From Lachnospiraceae bacterium (GTDB lineage: Bacteria > Bacillota_A > Clostridia > Lachnospirales > Lachnospiraceae), in NCBI GenBank assembly GCA_009911175.1, contig QXWX01000033.1, positions 1 to 17,228 on the forward strand: a stretch of DNA of 17,228 nt, written 5' to 3'. The position numbers were made by a program, and so were the translations under genes. Below are positions 1-6,685 of the stretch, piece by piece (within the stretch, counting starts at the first letter, position 1; the number at the start of each line of letters is the position of its first letter). The notes beneath the pieces are model-generated. The model saw only the letters and a list, made by a program, of their open reading frames with translations, ran no database searches and was not told the DNA's origin.

Positions 1-1
1 C

Positions 2-298
2 AGCGGTGATGCCGAGGATACAAAGGAGAGCCGCCTGACCGTGATTTCCACGGCTAACATAATTGATTCCCAGCTTACGGAGACGTTTACGACTCTGGAA
101 AATACGGCGCTATTTATGAACGCGGTGACCGCAAACTTTGACGGGGTGGAAAATCTATCCATTGAGCCGAAGAGTCTGGCAGTACAGTACAATACGATCC
201 AGCATGTGGGACTTCTGAGCCTGTTTGCGATCTTCGGAATCCCGCTGGTGATCCTGGTGGGTGGATTCACCGTATGGTTTAAACGGAGAAAAGCGTAA
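2..298 (+). CDS. GldG-like ABC transport system protein, C-terminal fragment (partial)
   Basis: The reading frame is open from the first bases of the window, so only the last 98 residues are present and the start lies upstream. The fragment shows a soluble stretch (RLTVISTANIID and following) and then one hydrophobic segment (about VGLLSLFAIFGIPLVILVGG) ending in a short positively charged cytoplasmic tail (FKRRKA). This matches the C-terminal end of Gldg-family/ABC-2 accessory proteins, whose large extracytoplasmic domain is anchored by a final membrane helix. The DUF4340 gene begins 17 bases downstream, which is the usual partner of this family and supports the call. The substrate of such systems in Firmicutes is not known. 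The assignment rests on the tail and context only, so other C-terminally anchored proteins cannot be excluded. Confidence 0.65.
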   Translation, partial: SGDAEDTKESRLTVISTANIIDSQLTETFTTLENTALFMNAVTANFDGVENLSIEPKSLAVQYNTIQHVGLLSLFAIFGIPLVILVGGFTVWFKRRKA

Positions 299-315
299 AA
301 CAGCAGGAGGGATCT

Positions 316-1239
316 ATGGAGAAAAAAAAGAAACGTTTGCTGTGTCTTCTTTTGATCCTGCCCCTGCTTCTGGTGATACTTTTCCTGATGAAAAATCATA
401 ACCAGAAGCAGGAAGAAAAGCAGGAAGCCGAGGAGGAAGCGGCAAGAATCTATGCAACAGATATCAGCGAAGTGGGTTCGGTCAGCTATAAAACAGAAAG
501 CGGCGAGTTCACGTTTGAAAAGAAGAAGGACACCTGGATCTATCAGCAGGATCCGGATTTTCCACTGGCCCAGACCTACCCGGAACAAATTGCCTCATCC
601 TTTGGAAAGCTGGAAGCTCTGCGGGAGCTGAAAGATGGCGATGATCTGGAAGCTTACGGCCTGGATACCCCCGCCTATACGGTGAAGCTGACGGACATGG
701 ACGGAAAGGAAACGGAGCTGAGTATTGGAAATGCGGTGGATGAGGCCTATTATCTTCTGAACAAAACGACGGAGAAGATCTACACCGTCAGCAGCACCGT
801 AACTGGAACGCTGCAGCATACACTGGAGGAAATGGCGCGGCTGGACGACTATCCGAATATCGGAAGCGGCAATCTGAAAAAGGAAGTGATCACCCGCGGT
901 GGCGAGACGACGATCTACGACTCAGAAAATGAGGATGATGCGAAAAATATTGCTGCCGTGGCAGGCGGTCTTGGCGCAGTCACCTTGGGCTCTGCGGCAG
1001 ATTACTCTGTAGAGGATAAAGACCTGAAGGGCTTCGGCCTAGACGAAGCTTCCCGGACTACTGTAGAGGCAGTCTATACAAAGGATGAGGAAGAACAAGC
1101 CCTGACGCTGTATATCGGCAGCGAGGACGGGGAAGGGAACCGATATGTCATGCTGAATGATTCCCGGATCGTGTACCTGATCTCTGTGGATGTGTGTGAT
1201 AACATCCTGAATGTAGAGGAGCCGGAAGAGACAGAGTAA
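316..1239 (+). CDS. DUF4340 domain-containing membrane-anchored protein
   Basis: This 307-residue protein has a lysine-rich N-terminus, one hydrophobic segment at about residues 8-25 (a signal anchor with no clear lipobox cysteine), and a charged linker rich in Glu and Lys. A soluble domain follows, with the alternating pattern typical of DUF4340: a FEKKKDTWIY strand, a YGLDTPAYTVKL segment, then a TELSIGN/YYLLN/IYTVSS beta unit, repeated in weaker form near the C-terminus (FGLDEASRTTVEAVY, LTLYIGSEDGEGNRYVML). The repeat suggests two related lobes. AGGAGG lies 5 bases before the ATG. It is co-oriented with and 17 bases after the GldG-like gene, so the two probably form one operon with an ABC ATPase and permease upstream of the window. 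The protein is expected on the outer face of the membrane. Its molecular role is unknown. Confidence 0.85.
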   Translation: MEKKKKRLLCLLLILPLLLVILFLMKNHNQKQEEKQEAEEEAARIYATDISEVGSVSYKTESGEFTFEKKKDTWIYQQDPDFPLAQTYPEQIASSFGKLEALRELKDGDDLEAYGLDTPAYTVKLTDMDGKETELSIGNAVDEAYYLLNKTTEKIYTVSSTVTGTLQHTLEEMARLDDYPNIGSGNLKKEVITRGGETTIYDSENEDDAKNIAAVAGGLGAVTLGSAADYSVEDKDLKGFGLDEASRTTVEAVYTKDEEEQALTLYIGSEDGEGNRYVMLNDSRIVYLISVDVCDNILNVEEPEETE

Positions 1240-1381
1240 AAATGACGGCAGTTGTTTTAACGTTGGTCAAGGGCCTTACAGTAATTGCTACAGAGATTTT
1301 ATAAGATTTTATAGTAAATTTATTGACAATTACGGAAAAACAGTGGAAAATAGCAGTCATACAAACTGAGAATCCAAAGGT

Positions 1382-1412
1382 CAAAAGCTCGATTTTCTTG
1401 CGGAGGCTTTTG
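1382..1412 (+). other. Possible short stem-loop in intergenic region
   Basis: CAAAAGC (1382-1388) can pair with GCTTTTG (1406-1412) around a 17-base loop. It lies 140 bases after the DUF4340 stop and immediately before the inverted-repeat elements. There is no T-tract after it, so it is not a convincing terminator. The rest of 1240-1413 is AT-rich and shows no gene. It has a TTGACA at 1323-1328 without a good -10 partner. Confidence 0.3.
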
Positions 1413-1413
1413 G

Positions 1414-1476
1414 CTAGTACAGCATTGCGTATATAATGGTGCAGAATTCACCGTTAATTACGCAATACTGTACTAG
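1414..1476. repeat. 63-bp near-perfect palindromic unit, MITE-like (unit 1)
   Basis: The unit begins CTAGTACAGCATTGCGTA (1414-1431) and ends with its inverse TACGCAATACTGTACTAG (1459-1476), with one mismatch in 18 bp. The inner part pairs too (GGTG 1438-1441 with CACC 1449-1452), so the whole unit folds about an axis at 1445 with only about three mismatches and a 7-base loop. It is non-coding. Its outer CTAG is shared with unit 2, so CTAG may be a 4-bp target duplication. I read it as a small non-autonomous element. A structured RNA or regulatory hairpin is an alternative. Confidence 0.65.
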
Positions 1477-1639
1477 TACAATGTTGCGTTAATAATTGAG
1501 TAATAAGTGCTCGCTGTCCATGCCATTACTGCGTTGGAGTCAGTCAACGATGCTACCGGCATCGCCTCCTTCCTCCGCCTTGTACTGACATGAACATCGA
1601 ACGCTTATTACTTCAAAAATTAATGCAACATTGTACTAG
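1473..1639. mobile_element. 167-bp MITE-like element with about 45-50 bp terminal inverted repeats (unit 2)
   Basis: The left end CTAGTACAATGTTGCGTTAA (1473-1492) is matched by the inverse of the right end TTAATGCAACATTGTACTAG (1620-1639), with one mismatch. The similarity continues inward through a GTAATAAG block and a CATG-CA block to about 1525 on the left and 1586 on the right. The centre (about 1530-1585) is GC-richer and holds a small hairpin GATGC/GCATC at 1549-1563. No transposase is encoded and the size fits a MITE. The first 17 bases are the same motif family as unit 1, so four copies of the terminal motif occur in alternating orientation in 226 bp. The family is not recognised. Transposition is inferred from structure only. 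Confidence 0.6.
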
Positions 1640-1679
1640 ATGGATTTTTCAGAGGAGAAAATAAAAAGGCGGGCTGGCA

Positions 1680-2096
1680 ATGAAAGAAAAAATCATACAT
1701 TTTATGCAGGGAAGATACGGAGCTTATGGGGCAGATGCGCTAACAAAGTTTCTTATGGCAGCAGGTCTGATCATGATCTTGGTCTCATCAGCATTCACGG
1801 GGATGAATACCGGTCTGGTCTGCTTTCTGATCGGCTGGTCAGTCATCATCTACTGCTATTATCGGCTGATCTCAAAGAATGTGACAAAATGTTATGCCCA
1901 GAATCAGGCATTCCTTGTCCGCACCAGCGGGATCCGCAGATTTTTCCGGAAGCAGATTTCCATGCTGCGGCAGAAAAAAGTCTACCACATTTACAGATGT
2001 CCGCAGTGTAAGCAGAAGATCCGGATTCCAAGGGGAAAAGGAAAGATTGAGGTCAAATGTCCGAAGTGCAGTACGACGTTTCTTAAGAACAGCTGA
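1680..2096 (+). CDS. Small two-helix membrane protein with C-terminal zinc ribbon
   Basis: This 138-residue protein has two predicted membrane helices (about residues 22-39 and 45-62) separated by a short loop. A basic linker (RTSGIRRFFRKQ, about 81-92) follows, then a four-cysteine zinc ribbon, CPQC at 107-110 and CPKC at 127-130, with a basic RIPRGKGK turn between the knuckles. Such a tail probably faces the cytoplasm and could bind zinc, RNA or DNA, but no specific role is known to me. The ATG at 1680 is preceded by a weak purine-rich site (AAGGCGGG). An overlapping ORF in another frame, beginning at 1640, lacks these features and was rejected. The gene stands alone, between the inverted-repeat elements and the tRNA promoter. 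Its start is 41 bases from the end of unit 2, so that element may affect its expression. Confidence 0.75.
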   Translation: MKEKIIHFMQGRYGAYGADALTKFLMAAGLIMILVSSAFTGMNTGLVCFLIGWSVIIYCYYRLISKNVTKCYAQNQAFLVRTSGIRRFFRKQISMLRQKKVYHIYRCPQCKQKIRIPRGKGKIEVKCPKCSTTFLKNS

Positions 2097-2166
2097 AATT
2101 TGCCGTATTCTTATTTACATGAATTTACAAAAATACGAAAATTTTAAAAAAATTTTAAAATAGGGG

Positions 2167-2195
2167 TTTACAAATACCTGGGTATATGATATACT
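2167..2195 (+). promoter_or_regulatory. tRNA-Leu/tRNA-Gly promoter
   Basis: The -35 box TTTACA (2167-2172) and -10 box TATACT (2190-2195) are separated by exactly 17 bases. Transcription would start about 6-7 bases later, close to the tRNA-Leu 5' end at 2208. An A/T-rich tract (about 2115-2162) just upstream could act as an UP element, as is usual for stable RNA promoters. Confidence 0.85.
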
Positions 2196-2207
2196 ATCAT
2201 TCGTCGA

Positions 2208-2291
2208 GCGGAAGTGGCGGAATGGCAGACGCGCTAGATTCAGGTTCTAGTGGGAGTTTATCCTGTGAGAGTTCAAGTCTCTTCTTCCGCA
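2208..2291 (+). tRNA. tRNA-Leu (anticodon CAG)
   Basis: The acceptor stem GCGGAAG (2208-2214) pairs with CTTCCGC (2284-2290), with discriminator A at 2291. The anticodon loop TTCAGGT is closed by CTAGA/TCTAG and places CAG at 2241-2243. A long class II variable arm follows, then the T-arm with GTTCAAGTC. The length of 84 bases, the variable arm and discriminator A fit leucine. CCA is not encoded. This tRNA reads CUG codons. Confidence 0.97.
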
Positions 2292-2302
2292 TTCGGTGAA
2301 GA

Positions 2303-2335
2303 TTACCGGAGTCCACATATTAAGGATTCCGGTAT
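2303..2335 (+). other. Spacer stem-loop between tRNA-Leu and tRNA-Gly
   Basis: ATACCGGA-type pairing: TACCGGA (2304-2310) with TCCGGTA (2328-2334), extended inward by GTCC/GGAT (one G-T pair) around a 9-base loop. There is no T-tract, so it is probably a processing or spacer structure in the bicistronic tRNA transcript rather than a terminator. Confidence 0.45.
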
Positions 2336-2363
2336 TTGATGTTAAACTGAATAGATAGATTAT

Positions 2364-2434
2364 GCGGGTGTAGTTCAATGGTAGAACACCAGCCTTCCAA
2401 GCTGGATACGTGGGTTCGATTCCCATCACCCGCT
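2364..2434 (+). tRNA. tRNA-Gly (anticodon TCC)
   Basis: The acceptor GCGGGTG (2364-2370) pairs with CACCCGC (2427-2433), with discriminator T at 2434. The anticodon stem CCAGC/GCTGG encloses CTTCCAA, placing TCC at 2396-2398. The T-arm contains GGTTCGATTCC. At 71 bases without encoded CCA this is a normal tRNA-Gly for GGA/GGG codons. It is co-transcribed with tRNA-Leu 72 bases upstream. Confidence 0.97.
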
Positions 2435-2453
2435 TTTTTGTTTCCCTAATTAT

Positions 2454-2495
2454 AAAAAAGCATAGCTGAACATACCCGTTCATGCTATGCTTTTT
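2454..2495. terminator. Bidirectional intrinsic terminator between convergent tRNA genes
   Basis: GCATAGC (2460-2466) pairs with GCTATGC (2484-2490), extended by GAAC/GTTC closer to the loop. It is flanked by six A residues (2454-2459) and five T residues (2491-2495). It therefore gives a T-tract on both strands, ending the tRNA-Leu-Gly transcript on + and the tRNA-Ala transcript on -. Confidence 0.85.
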
Positions 2496-2499
2496 GTCA

Positions 2500-2572
2500 T
2501 GGAGTATAGGGGATTCGAACCCCTGGCCTCAACAATGCGAATGTTGCGCGCTCCCAACTGCGCTAATACCCC
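2500..2572 (-). tRNA. tRNA-Ala (anticodon CGC)
   Basis: Read on the minus strand, the acceptor GGGGTAT pairs with ATACTCC and includes a G3-T70 wobble, the identity determinant of alanine tRNAs. Discriminator A lies at 2500. The anticodon stem CAACA/TGTTG encloses TTCGCAT, giving CGC (plus-strand 2537-2539). The D-stem GCGC/GCGC and T-arm AGGGG/CCCCT are complete, for 73 bases with no CCA. It decodes GCG. Confidence 0.95.
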
Positions 2573-2601
2573 AGTCAAGATTATTTCTTACTGACTTTGC
2601 T

Positions 2602-2630
2602 ATTATAGCACATCTTATCCCAAAATGAAA
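2602..2630 (-). promoter_or_regulatory. tRNA-Ala promoter
   Basis: On the minus strand a perfect TATAAT -10 box (2602-2607) lies about 30 bases before the tRNA 5' end, implying a short leader removed by RNase P. The -35 position at 17-base spacing (2625-2630) reads TTTCAT, a weak match. The -10 is strong; the -35 is tentative. Confidence 0.65.
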
Positions 2631-2708
2631 GAAAAGATTACAAATTTTTGAAAAAAATAAAGAACAAAAATAAAGAAATGGGAGGGACGCGCGACGAAAA
2701 GGAAAAAA

Positions 2709-3923
2709 TCAAAAAGAACCTGTGCCATATTTATTTCGATATTGGTACATTGTCACTCCGGTATGCTGCTTAAACCGTCTTCCCAAATGGCTTTGCGATG
2801 AGTAGCCGAGGTAGGAGGCGATTTCACTGTAAGTATATCTTGAATAAACCAGTAGATTTTGCGCCAGTTTTATTTTTTGCGTGTGAACATAATCTGTAAC
2901 GGTCATACCTTCGTGTTTGTGAAATATTTCTGACAGGTAATTTGCGTTTATATTCAGTTCCTTTGCGATCTCCCATACATGGATTTTCTCATGAAGATGC
3001 GAAAAAATATAAGTTTTGCATTTCTCGGCGTATCCGTTCGGCCCGGTTACTTTTTGTGAGGATTTTCTTTCATTATGGTCAAAAACCATCTGTGCATAGC
3101 GGTATTCCGCAGAATGAAACAGGTGGAGGATTGTAGGAATATCGTCACAGTCTTCGATTTTCTGAATATAGGAATCAGAAAGGGAATATGCCACTTCTGG
3201 TAGGATTCCGCCCTTCATGGCTGCGCGGCTGGCAAGGGCGACCACTACAATCCCACGGTTTTTCATCTGCCGAAGCGGGGTTCTGGCCAGCGTGCCAACC
3301 TCGCCAGGATAGTCCTCGGAAAGGCTGTTTCGGAGCCCTTCGAGATCTCCCTTTGCGATACTGGAAAATTCCCTTATTTCCTGGTCATAAGGATTATGCA
3401 GTTTTCCAATTTCCTGATTTTCAAATGTATGCTCCATATATCTTATCTCGAGATCTTGCCTGACCTGCGGATTGATACAGTTTTCAAGAAGGATGGCTTC
3501 TTCATCAATACATTTAGAACGGAAAAGGTTCGCAATAAGCAGAACATCCGCCATAAATTCATGAAAATCACAGACCGGAATCAAAGCTCTAAAAGCGCTG
3601 CTGAATGCAGGAACCGTATCCTGCCGCCGGATCTCCACAGGGATGGAAAAGGAGACAGGACCCAGTAAAAAAAGTCCGCTGCCTGCAGGAATCCTGGCAT
3701 ATACGGCCTGTTGATTTAAGGATAAAAAAACTGGGATATTTTTGGGAATATTGTAAGAAGCCTCCCGGGAGCAAAACCAGTTTGCGATCACTGTCCCAAG
3801 ATGGTCATCTTGAAGATCTGCGCGGGCACAGAATGTCTCGACCGGCTCCCAGGCCGCGGTATAGAAGCGTACCAGTGTATGCAGGCGGCGGGAAATGTGT
3901 TCCATTAGATAGTGTCGGTTCAT
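2709..3923 (-). CDS. AraC family transcriptional regulator
   Basis: This 404-residue protein has a long N-terminal sensing region and a C-terminal AraC/XylS DNA-binding domain. The first helix-turn-helix is at about residues 314-336 (IHVWEIAKELNINANYLSEIF) and the second at about 363-386 (YTYSEIASYLGYSSQSHLGRRF), with the usual linking helix and the closing GVTMYQYRNKYG. The N-terminal part has no cupin motif I can identify; it resembles the long helical sensor regions common in Lachnospiraceae AraC regulators. An upstream in-frame ATG at 3959 exists, but an AGGAGG sits 5 bases before the ATG at 3923, so that start was chosen. It is divergent from the GH42 beta-galactosidase and probably controls it in response to a galactoside; this role is inferred from position. 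Confidence 0.9.
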   Translation of the reverse strand: MNRHYLMEHISRRLHTLVRFYTAAWEPVETFCARADLQDDHLGTVIANWFCSREASYNIPKNIPVFLSLNQQAVYARIPAGSGLFLLGPVSFSIPVEIRRQDTVPAFSSAFRALIPVCDFHEFMADVLLIANLFRSKCIDEEAILLENCINPQVRQDLEIRYMEHTFENQEIGKLHNPYDQEIREFSSIAKGDLEGLRNSLSEDYPGEVGTLARTPLRQMKNRGIVVVALASRAAMKGGILPEVAYSLSDSYIQKIEDCDDIPTILHLFHSAEYRYAQMVFDHNERKSSQKVTGPNGYAEKCKTYIFSHLHEKIHVWEIAKELNINANYLSEIFHKHEGMTVTDYVHTQKIKLAQNLLVYSRYTYSEIASYLGYSSQSHLGRRFKQHTGVTMYQYRNKYGTGSF

Positions 3924-4025
3924 GGGCTCCTCCTTTCTGCCGTCATGTGATGTCAGCATGGCTTACAAAACAAGAAAAGCATGTCTTAGGGAAAATATGG
4001 ATCTGTTTGCGTTTCATTACAACGT

Positions 4026-4055
4026 ATTGTATCATATTTTGCTGAAAAATGTACT
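4026..4055 (-). promoter_or_regulatory. Candidate promoter of the AraC regulator in the divergent region
   Basis: On the minus strand TACAAT (4026-4031) could be the -10 box. AGTACA (4050-4055) at 18-base spacing is a half-matching -35. The 221-base divergent spacer (3924-4144) is AT-rich. On the plus strand GATAAT (4096-4101) could be the GH42 -10, but no good -35 is seen, as expected for an activator-dependent promoter. I see no clear operator repeat. Confidence 0.3.
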
Positions 4056-4144
4056 AAAAAACTGAGAATGGTAATATAAAAACAAAAAGAAATAGGATAA
4101 TATTGCAATGATGATATTGGAAACTGATGAAGGAGAATGGTAGA

Positions 4145-6163
4145 ATGAAAACAGATCAACTGATGTTTGGAGCGGCATACTATCCGGAATATATGCCATA
4201 TGACAGGATGGAAGCAGATTTTTCCATGATGAAGAAAGCTGGGATAAACACGATCCGGGTGGCGGAATCTACATGGAGCACACTGGAACCGAGGGACGGG
4301 GAGTTTGATTTTACATTCATTGACAGGATACTGGAAGAAGCGCAGAAGTGGGAGATGTCTGTGATCGTGGGGACGCCGACTTATGCCGTTCCGTCCTGGC
4401 TGGCACAGAAGGATCCGGATGTGCTGGTAGTGAATTCCAAAGGACAGGAAAAATACGGACACCGGCAGATCTTTGACCTGCTGAATCCAACCTTCCGGTT
4501 CCACGCGGAGCGTATAATTGAGGTGCTTGTTTCCCATACGGCCCGGCATGGGATGGTGATCGGATTTCAGATTGATAATGAAACAAAACACTATGATAAT
4601 AAAGGAAAAGAAATACAGCGTTTATTCAGGGAATATTTGAAGGAAAAATTTCAGACAACAGAGCGTTTGAACAAGGCGTTCTGTCTGTCCTACTGGAGCA
4701 ATTCCATCTGTGACTGGGATCAGTTCCCGGATATCACAGGCTGTATAAATGGAGGATTGGATGGAGAATTCCAGAGATTTCAGAGGAAGGTTGCTGCGGA
4801 CTACCTTGGCTGGCAGTCGGATATCGTCCGGAAATACAAAAGGGAGGACCAGTTTATCACACACAACCTTGACTTTGAATGGAAGAAATTTGGAGCTGAT
4901 ATCGCCCAAGATGGCTATTCATATGGTGTTCAGCCCGGAATCAATCATTATGAGGCGGCAAAATACCTTACCAGGCTGGGGACAGATATCTATCATCCGA
5001 CCCAGGACGATCTGACCGGAGCCGAGATCGCGTTTGGCGGTGATTCCACCCGGAGCCTGAAGCATGAAAATTATCTGGTTCTGGAATGTCAGGCACAGGC
5101 GTTTAAATATTGGACACCATATCCAGGACAGCTGCGCCTGCAGGCATACAGCCATCTGGCGGGCGGGGCGGACGGCATCTCGTACTGGAACTGGCATTCG
5201 ATACATAATGGATTTGAGACATATTGGAAGGGGCTGCTCAGTCATGATTTGGAAGAAAACCCGGCCTATGATGAGGCGTGCAGGATCGGGCAGGAATGGA
5301 AGGAGATTGGGAAGCATCTGATCCATCTGGAAAAGGACAACAAGACGGCGCTTCTCGTGGACAACTGTTCTATGACAGCCTTTCAATGGTTTCCCATTGA
5401 CCGGGATCTCAGCTACAATGATGTGGTGCGCTGGGTGTATGACAGCTTGTACGAGATGAATATCGAGTGTGATGTGGTCGATGTCAATGGCCTGGATCCC
5501 GCGCGGTATAAGATGATTGTGACGCCGGCGCTGTACTGTGCGCCCGAAGGTCTTCTGGAGAAGCTGGACGGATTTGTAAGAAACGGTGGAGTTTTGGTCA
5601 GTACGTTTAAATCATTTGTGGCAGACGAGTATTCCAGCGTCTATGCGGATAAACAGCCTCACAGGCTGCGCGCCTGCTTCGGTATGAGCTATAACCAGTT
5701 TACGGAACCGGGAAAAACAAAGCTGATGGAATGCCGGGTCAAATACTTTGCAGAACTTTTGAAGCCTGAGGGTGCCCAAAGCCTTGCGGACTATGAGCAT
5801 AAATACTGGGGAAAATATGCGGGGATCACAAGGAACGCATATGGAGAAGGCGCCGCCTATTACATTGGATGCTATACGGAAAAAGCGGTACTCAAGCAGA
5901 TATTAAAGAGGGCGGCAGAGGATGCGGGAATCTGGGGAAGGACGATGGAGTATCAATGGCCGATTATTGTACGGCAGGGAAAAAACCAGTATGGAAGGCG
6001 TCTGTACTATGTTTTGAACTACAGTGAGGAGGAACAAAACATCAGATGTATCTGGGAAGAGGTGAAGGATCTGCTGACCGGAAAAACATTTCGGGAGGGG
6101 GAAGAGGCTGTGATCGGCGACTGGGACCTGATGATTTTTGAAGAGATAAGGAAAAAAATGTGA
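4145..6163 (+). CDS. Glycoside hydrolase family 42 beta-galactosidase
   Basis: This 672-residue protein hydrolyses terminal beta-galactosides. The N-terminal TIM barrel begins GAAYYPEYMP, as in GH42. The acid/base glutamate is E146 in IGFQIDNETKHY, and the likely nucleophile is E314 in YLVLECQAQ. The substrate-loop segment PGQLRLQAYSHLAGGADGISYWNWHSIHNG follows the family pattern. The barrel is followed by a trimerisation-type domain from about residue 395 (ALLVDNCSMTAFQWFP, RYKMIVTPALYCAPEG) and a small C-terminal beta domain. There is no signal peptide, so it acts in the cytoplasm on imported oligosaccharides. An in-frame ATG at 4127 has no ribosome binding site, while AAGGAG at 4130-4135 lies 9 bases before the ATG at 4145, which was chosen. 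No transporter gene is visible beside it. The exact substrate is not predictable from sequence. Confidence 0.93.
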   Translation: MKTDQLMFGAAYYPEYMPYDRMEADFSMMKKAGINTIRVAESTWSTLEPRDGEFDFTFIDRILEEAQKWEMSVIVGTPTYAVPSWLAQKDPDVLVVNSKGQEKYGHRQIFDLLNPTFRFHAERIIEVLVSHTARHGMVIGFQIDNETKHYDNKGKEIQRLFREYLKEKFQTTERLNKAFCLSYWSNSICDWDQFPDITGCINGGLDGEFQRFQRKVAADYLGWQSDIVRKYKREDQFITHNLDFEWKKFGADIAQDGYSYGVQPGINHYEAAKYLTRLGTDIYHPTQDDLTGAEIAFGGDSTRSLKHENYLVLECQAQAFKYWTPYPGQLRLQAYSHLAGGADGISYWNWHSIHNGFETYWKGLLSHDLEENPAYDEACRIGQEWKEIGKHLIHLEKDNKTALLVDNCSMTAFQWFPIDRDLSYNDVVRWVYDSLYEMNIECDVVDVNGLDPARYKMIVTPALYCAPEGLLEKLDGFVRNGGVLVSTFKSFVADEYSSVYADKQPHRLRACFGMSYNQFTEPGKTKLMECRVKYFAELLKPEGAQSLADYEHKYWGKYAGITRNAYGEGAAYYIGCYTEKAVLKQILKRAAEDAGIWGRTMEYQWPIIVRQGKNQYGRRLYYVLNYSEEEQNIRCIWEEVKDLLTGKTFREGEEAVIGDWDLMIFEEIRKKM

Positions 6164-6387
6164 TGGGCGGAACCGGGATGTTTCTGACCTGCTCGGCTGC
6201 AGTTGGGATCACAGGCATGTACGGACTGCGGAAAGAGAAAGTCTGCTGCCTGATTCTCTCAGCTTTAGCGCTGCCGGTGCTGCTTTTCGCGGCACTCTGG
6301 TTTGAAATTGGCTTTGCGGATATTTCCTGCGGCTTCTGTATCATTGCGTTTCTGGTATTATACGGGGATCAAGGAGGCAGAAGATGA
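6163..6387 (+). CDS. Small hydrophobic protein overlapping the GH42 stop (function unknown)
   Basis: This 74-residue ORF starts at the ATG at 6163, which overlaps the TGA of the GH42 gene (6161-6163), so translation may be coupled. Its own Shine-Dalgarno is weak (AAGG about 12 bases upstream). The protein has about two hydrophobic segments ([36 protein letters not shown], continuing into [11 protein letters not shown]) and a short charged tail DQGGRR. Its TGA in turn overlaps the ATG of the MBOAT remnant (ATGA at 6384-6387), a classic operon junction. I do not recognise the family. It may be a genuine small membrane partner of the MBOAT protein or a remnant of a longer gene. Confidence 0.45.
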   Translation: MGGTGMFLTCSAAVGITGMYGLRKEKVCCLILSALALPVLLFAALWFEIGFADISCGFCIIAFLVLYGDQGGRR

Positions 6388-6607
6388 GCTTTACATCGCT
6401 GTGGTATTTTCCGTGCAGATATATTGTGACTTTTCGGGATATACACATATCGCCATCGGCTCCGCACGCTTTTTGGGAATCCGGCTGACAGAAAATTTTG
6501 ACAGGCCGTATCTGGCTGTGAGCTGCCGGGGGTTCTGGTAACGCTGGCACATAACCCTGACAAAATGGTTTGCGGAATATCTCTATAGGAAATCCAAAAT
6601 AACTTAA
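6384..6607 (+). pseudogene. MBOAT (AlgI/DltB-like) O-acyltransferase remnant, internal deletion plus nonsense codon
   Basis: A strong ribosome binding site (AAGGAGG) precedes an ATG at 6384 that reads MSFTSLWYF, a normal N-terminus for AlgI-like MBOAT proteins. That frame then runs into nonsense. From 6386, in another frame, the sequence reads [20 protein letters not shown] and [18 protein letters not shown], the internal MBOAT core that normally lies some 300 residues further on. A TAA at 6539-6541 follows RGFW, where an arginine or similar is expected, and the same frame then continues RWHITLTKWFAEYLY before stopping at 6605-6607. Most of the protein, including the active-site histidine region, is absent. 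The simplest reading is an internal deletion joining start and core out of frame, plus a point nonsense mutation and loss of the 3' half. The intact enzyme would acylate envelope or exported polysaccharides. Confidence 0.8.
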
Positions 6608-6632
6608 AATGACGTATGCCTGCAGTTCTTTG

Positions 6633-6677
6633 CGGCTGAAAGCAGACTGGCAAGATTGACAGTCTGTCTTTCAGCCG
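6633..6677. other. Long stem-loop between the MBOAT remnant and the M56 gene
   Basis: CGGCTGAAAGCAGACTG (6633-6649) pairs with CAGTCTGTCTTTCAGCCG (6660-6677) with a single bulged base, around a 10-base loop. It lies between a decayed plus-strand gene and the 3' end of the minus-strand M56 gene. No T-tract follows on either strand, so it is not a classical terminator, though it could protect or end transcripts. Confidence 0.5.
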
Positions 6678-6685
6678 GTTCCGGA

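Noticed and set aside
1323..1351. TTGACA in the spacer after the DUF4340 gene
   Set aside because: No acceptable -10 hexamer lies at 16-18 bases, and no gene starts nearby.
1148..1384. 78-residue minus-strand frame over the DUF4340 end
   Set aside because: It has no ribosome site and mostly lies antisense to the DUF4340 C-terminus and in AT-rich spacer.
1640..2011. 123-residue frame overlapping the zinc-ribbon gene
   Set aside because: The overlapping frame at 1680 has two membrane helices and a complete CxxC/CxxC ribbon, whereas this one has none and reads as a shifted shadow.
3986..4591. 201-residue minus-strand frame overlapping the GH42 start
   Set aside because: It covers the divergent promoter region and the conserved GH42 N-terminus on the other strand, has low-complexity Cys/His/Phe composition and no ribosome site.
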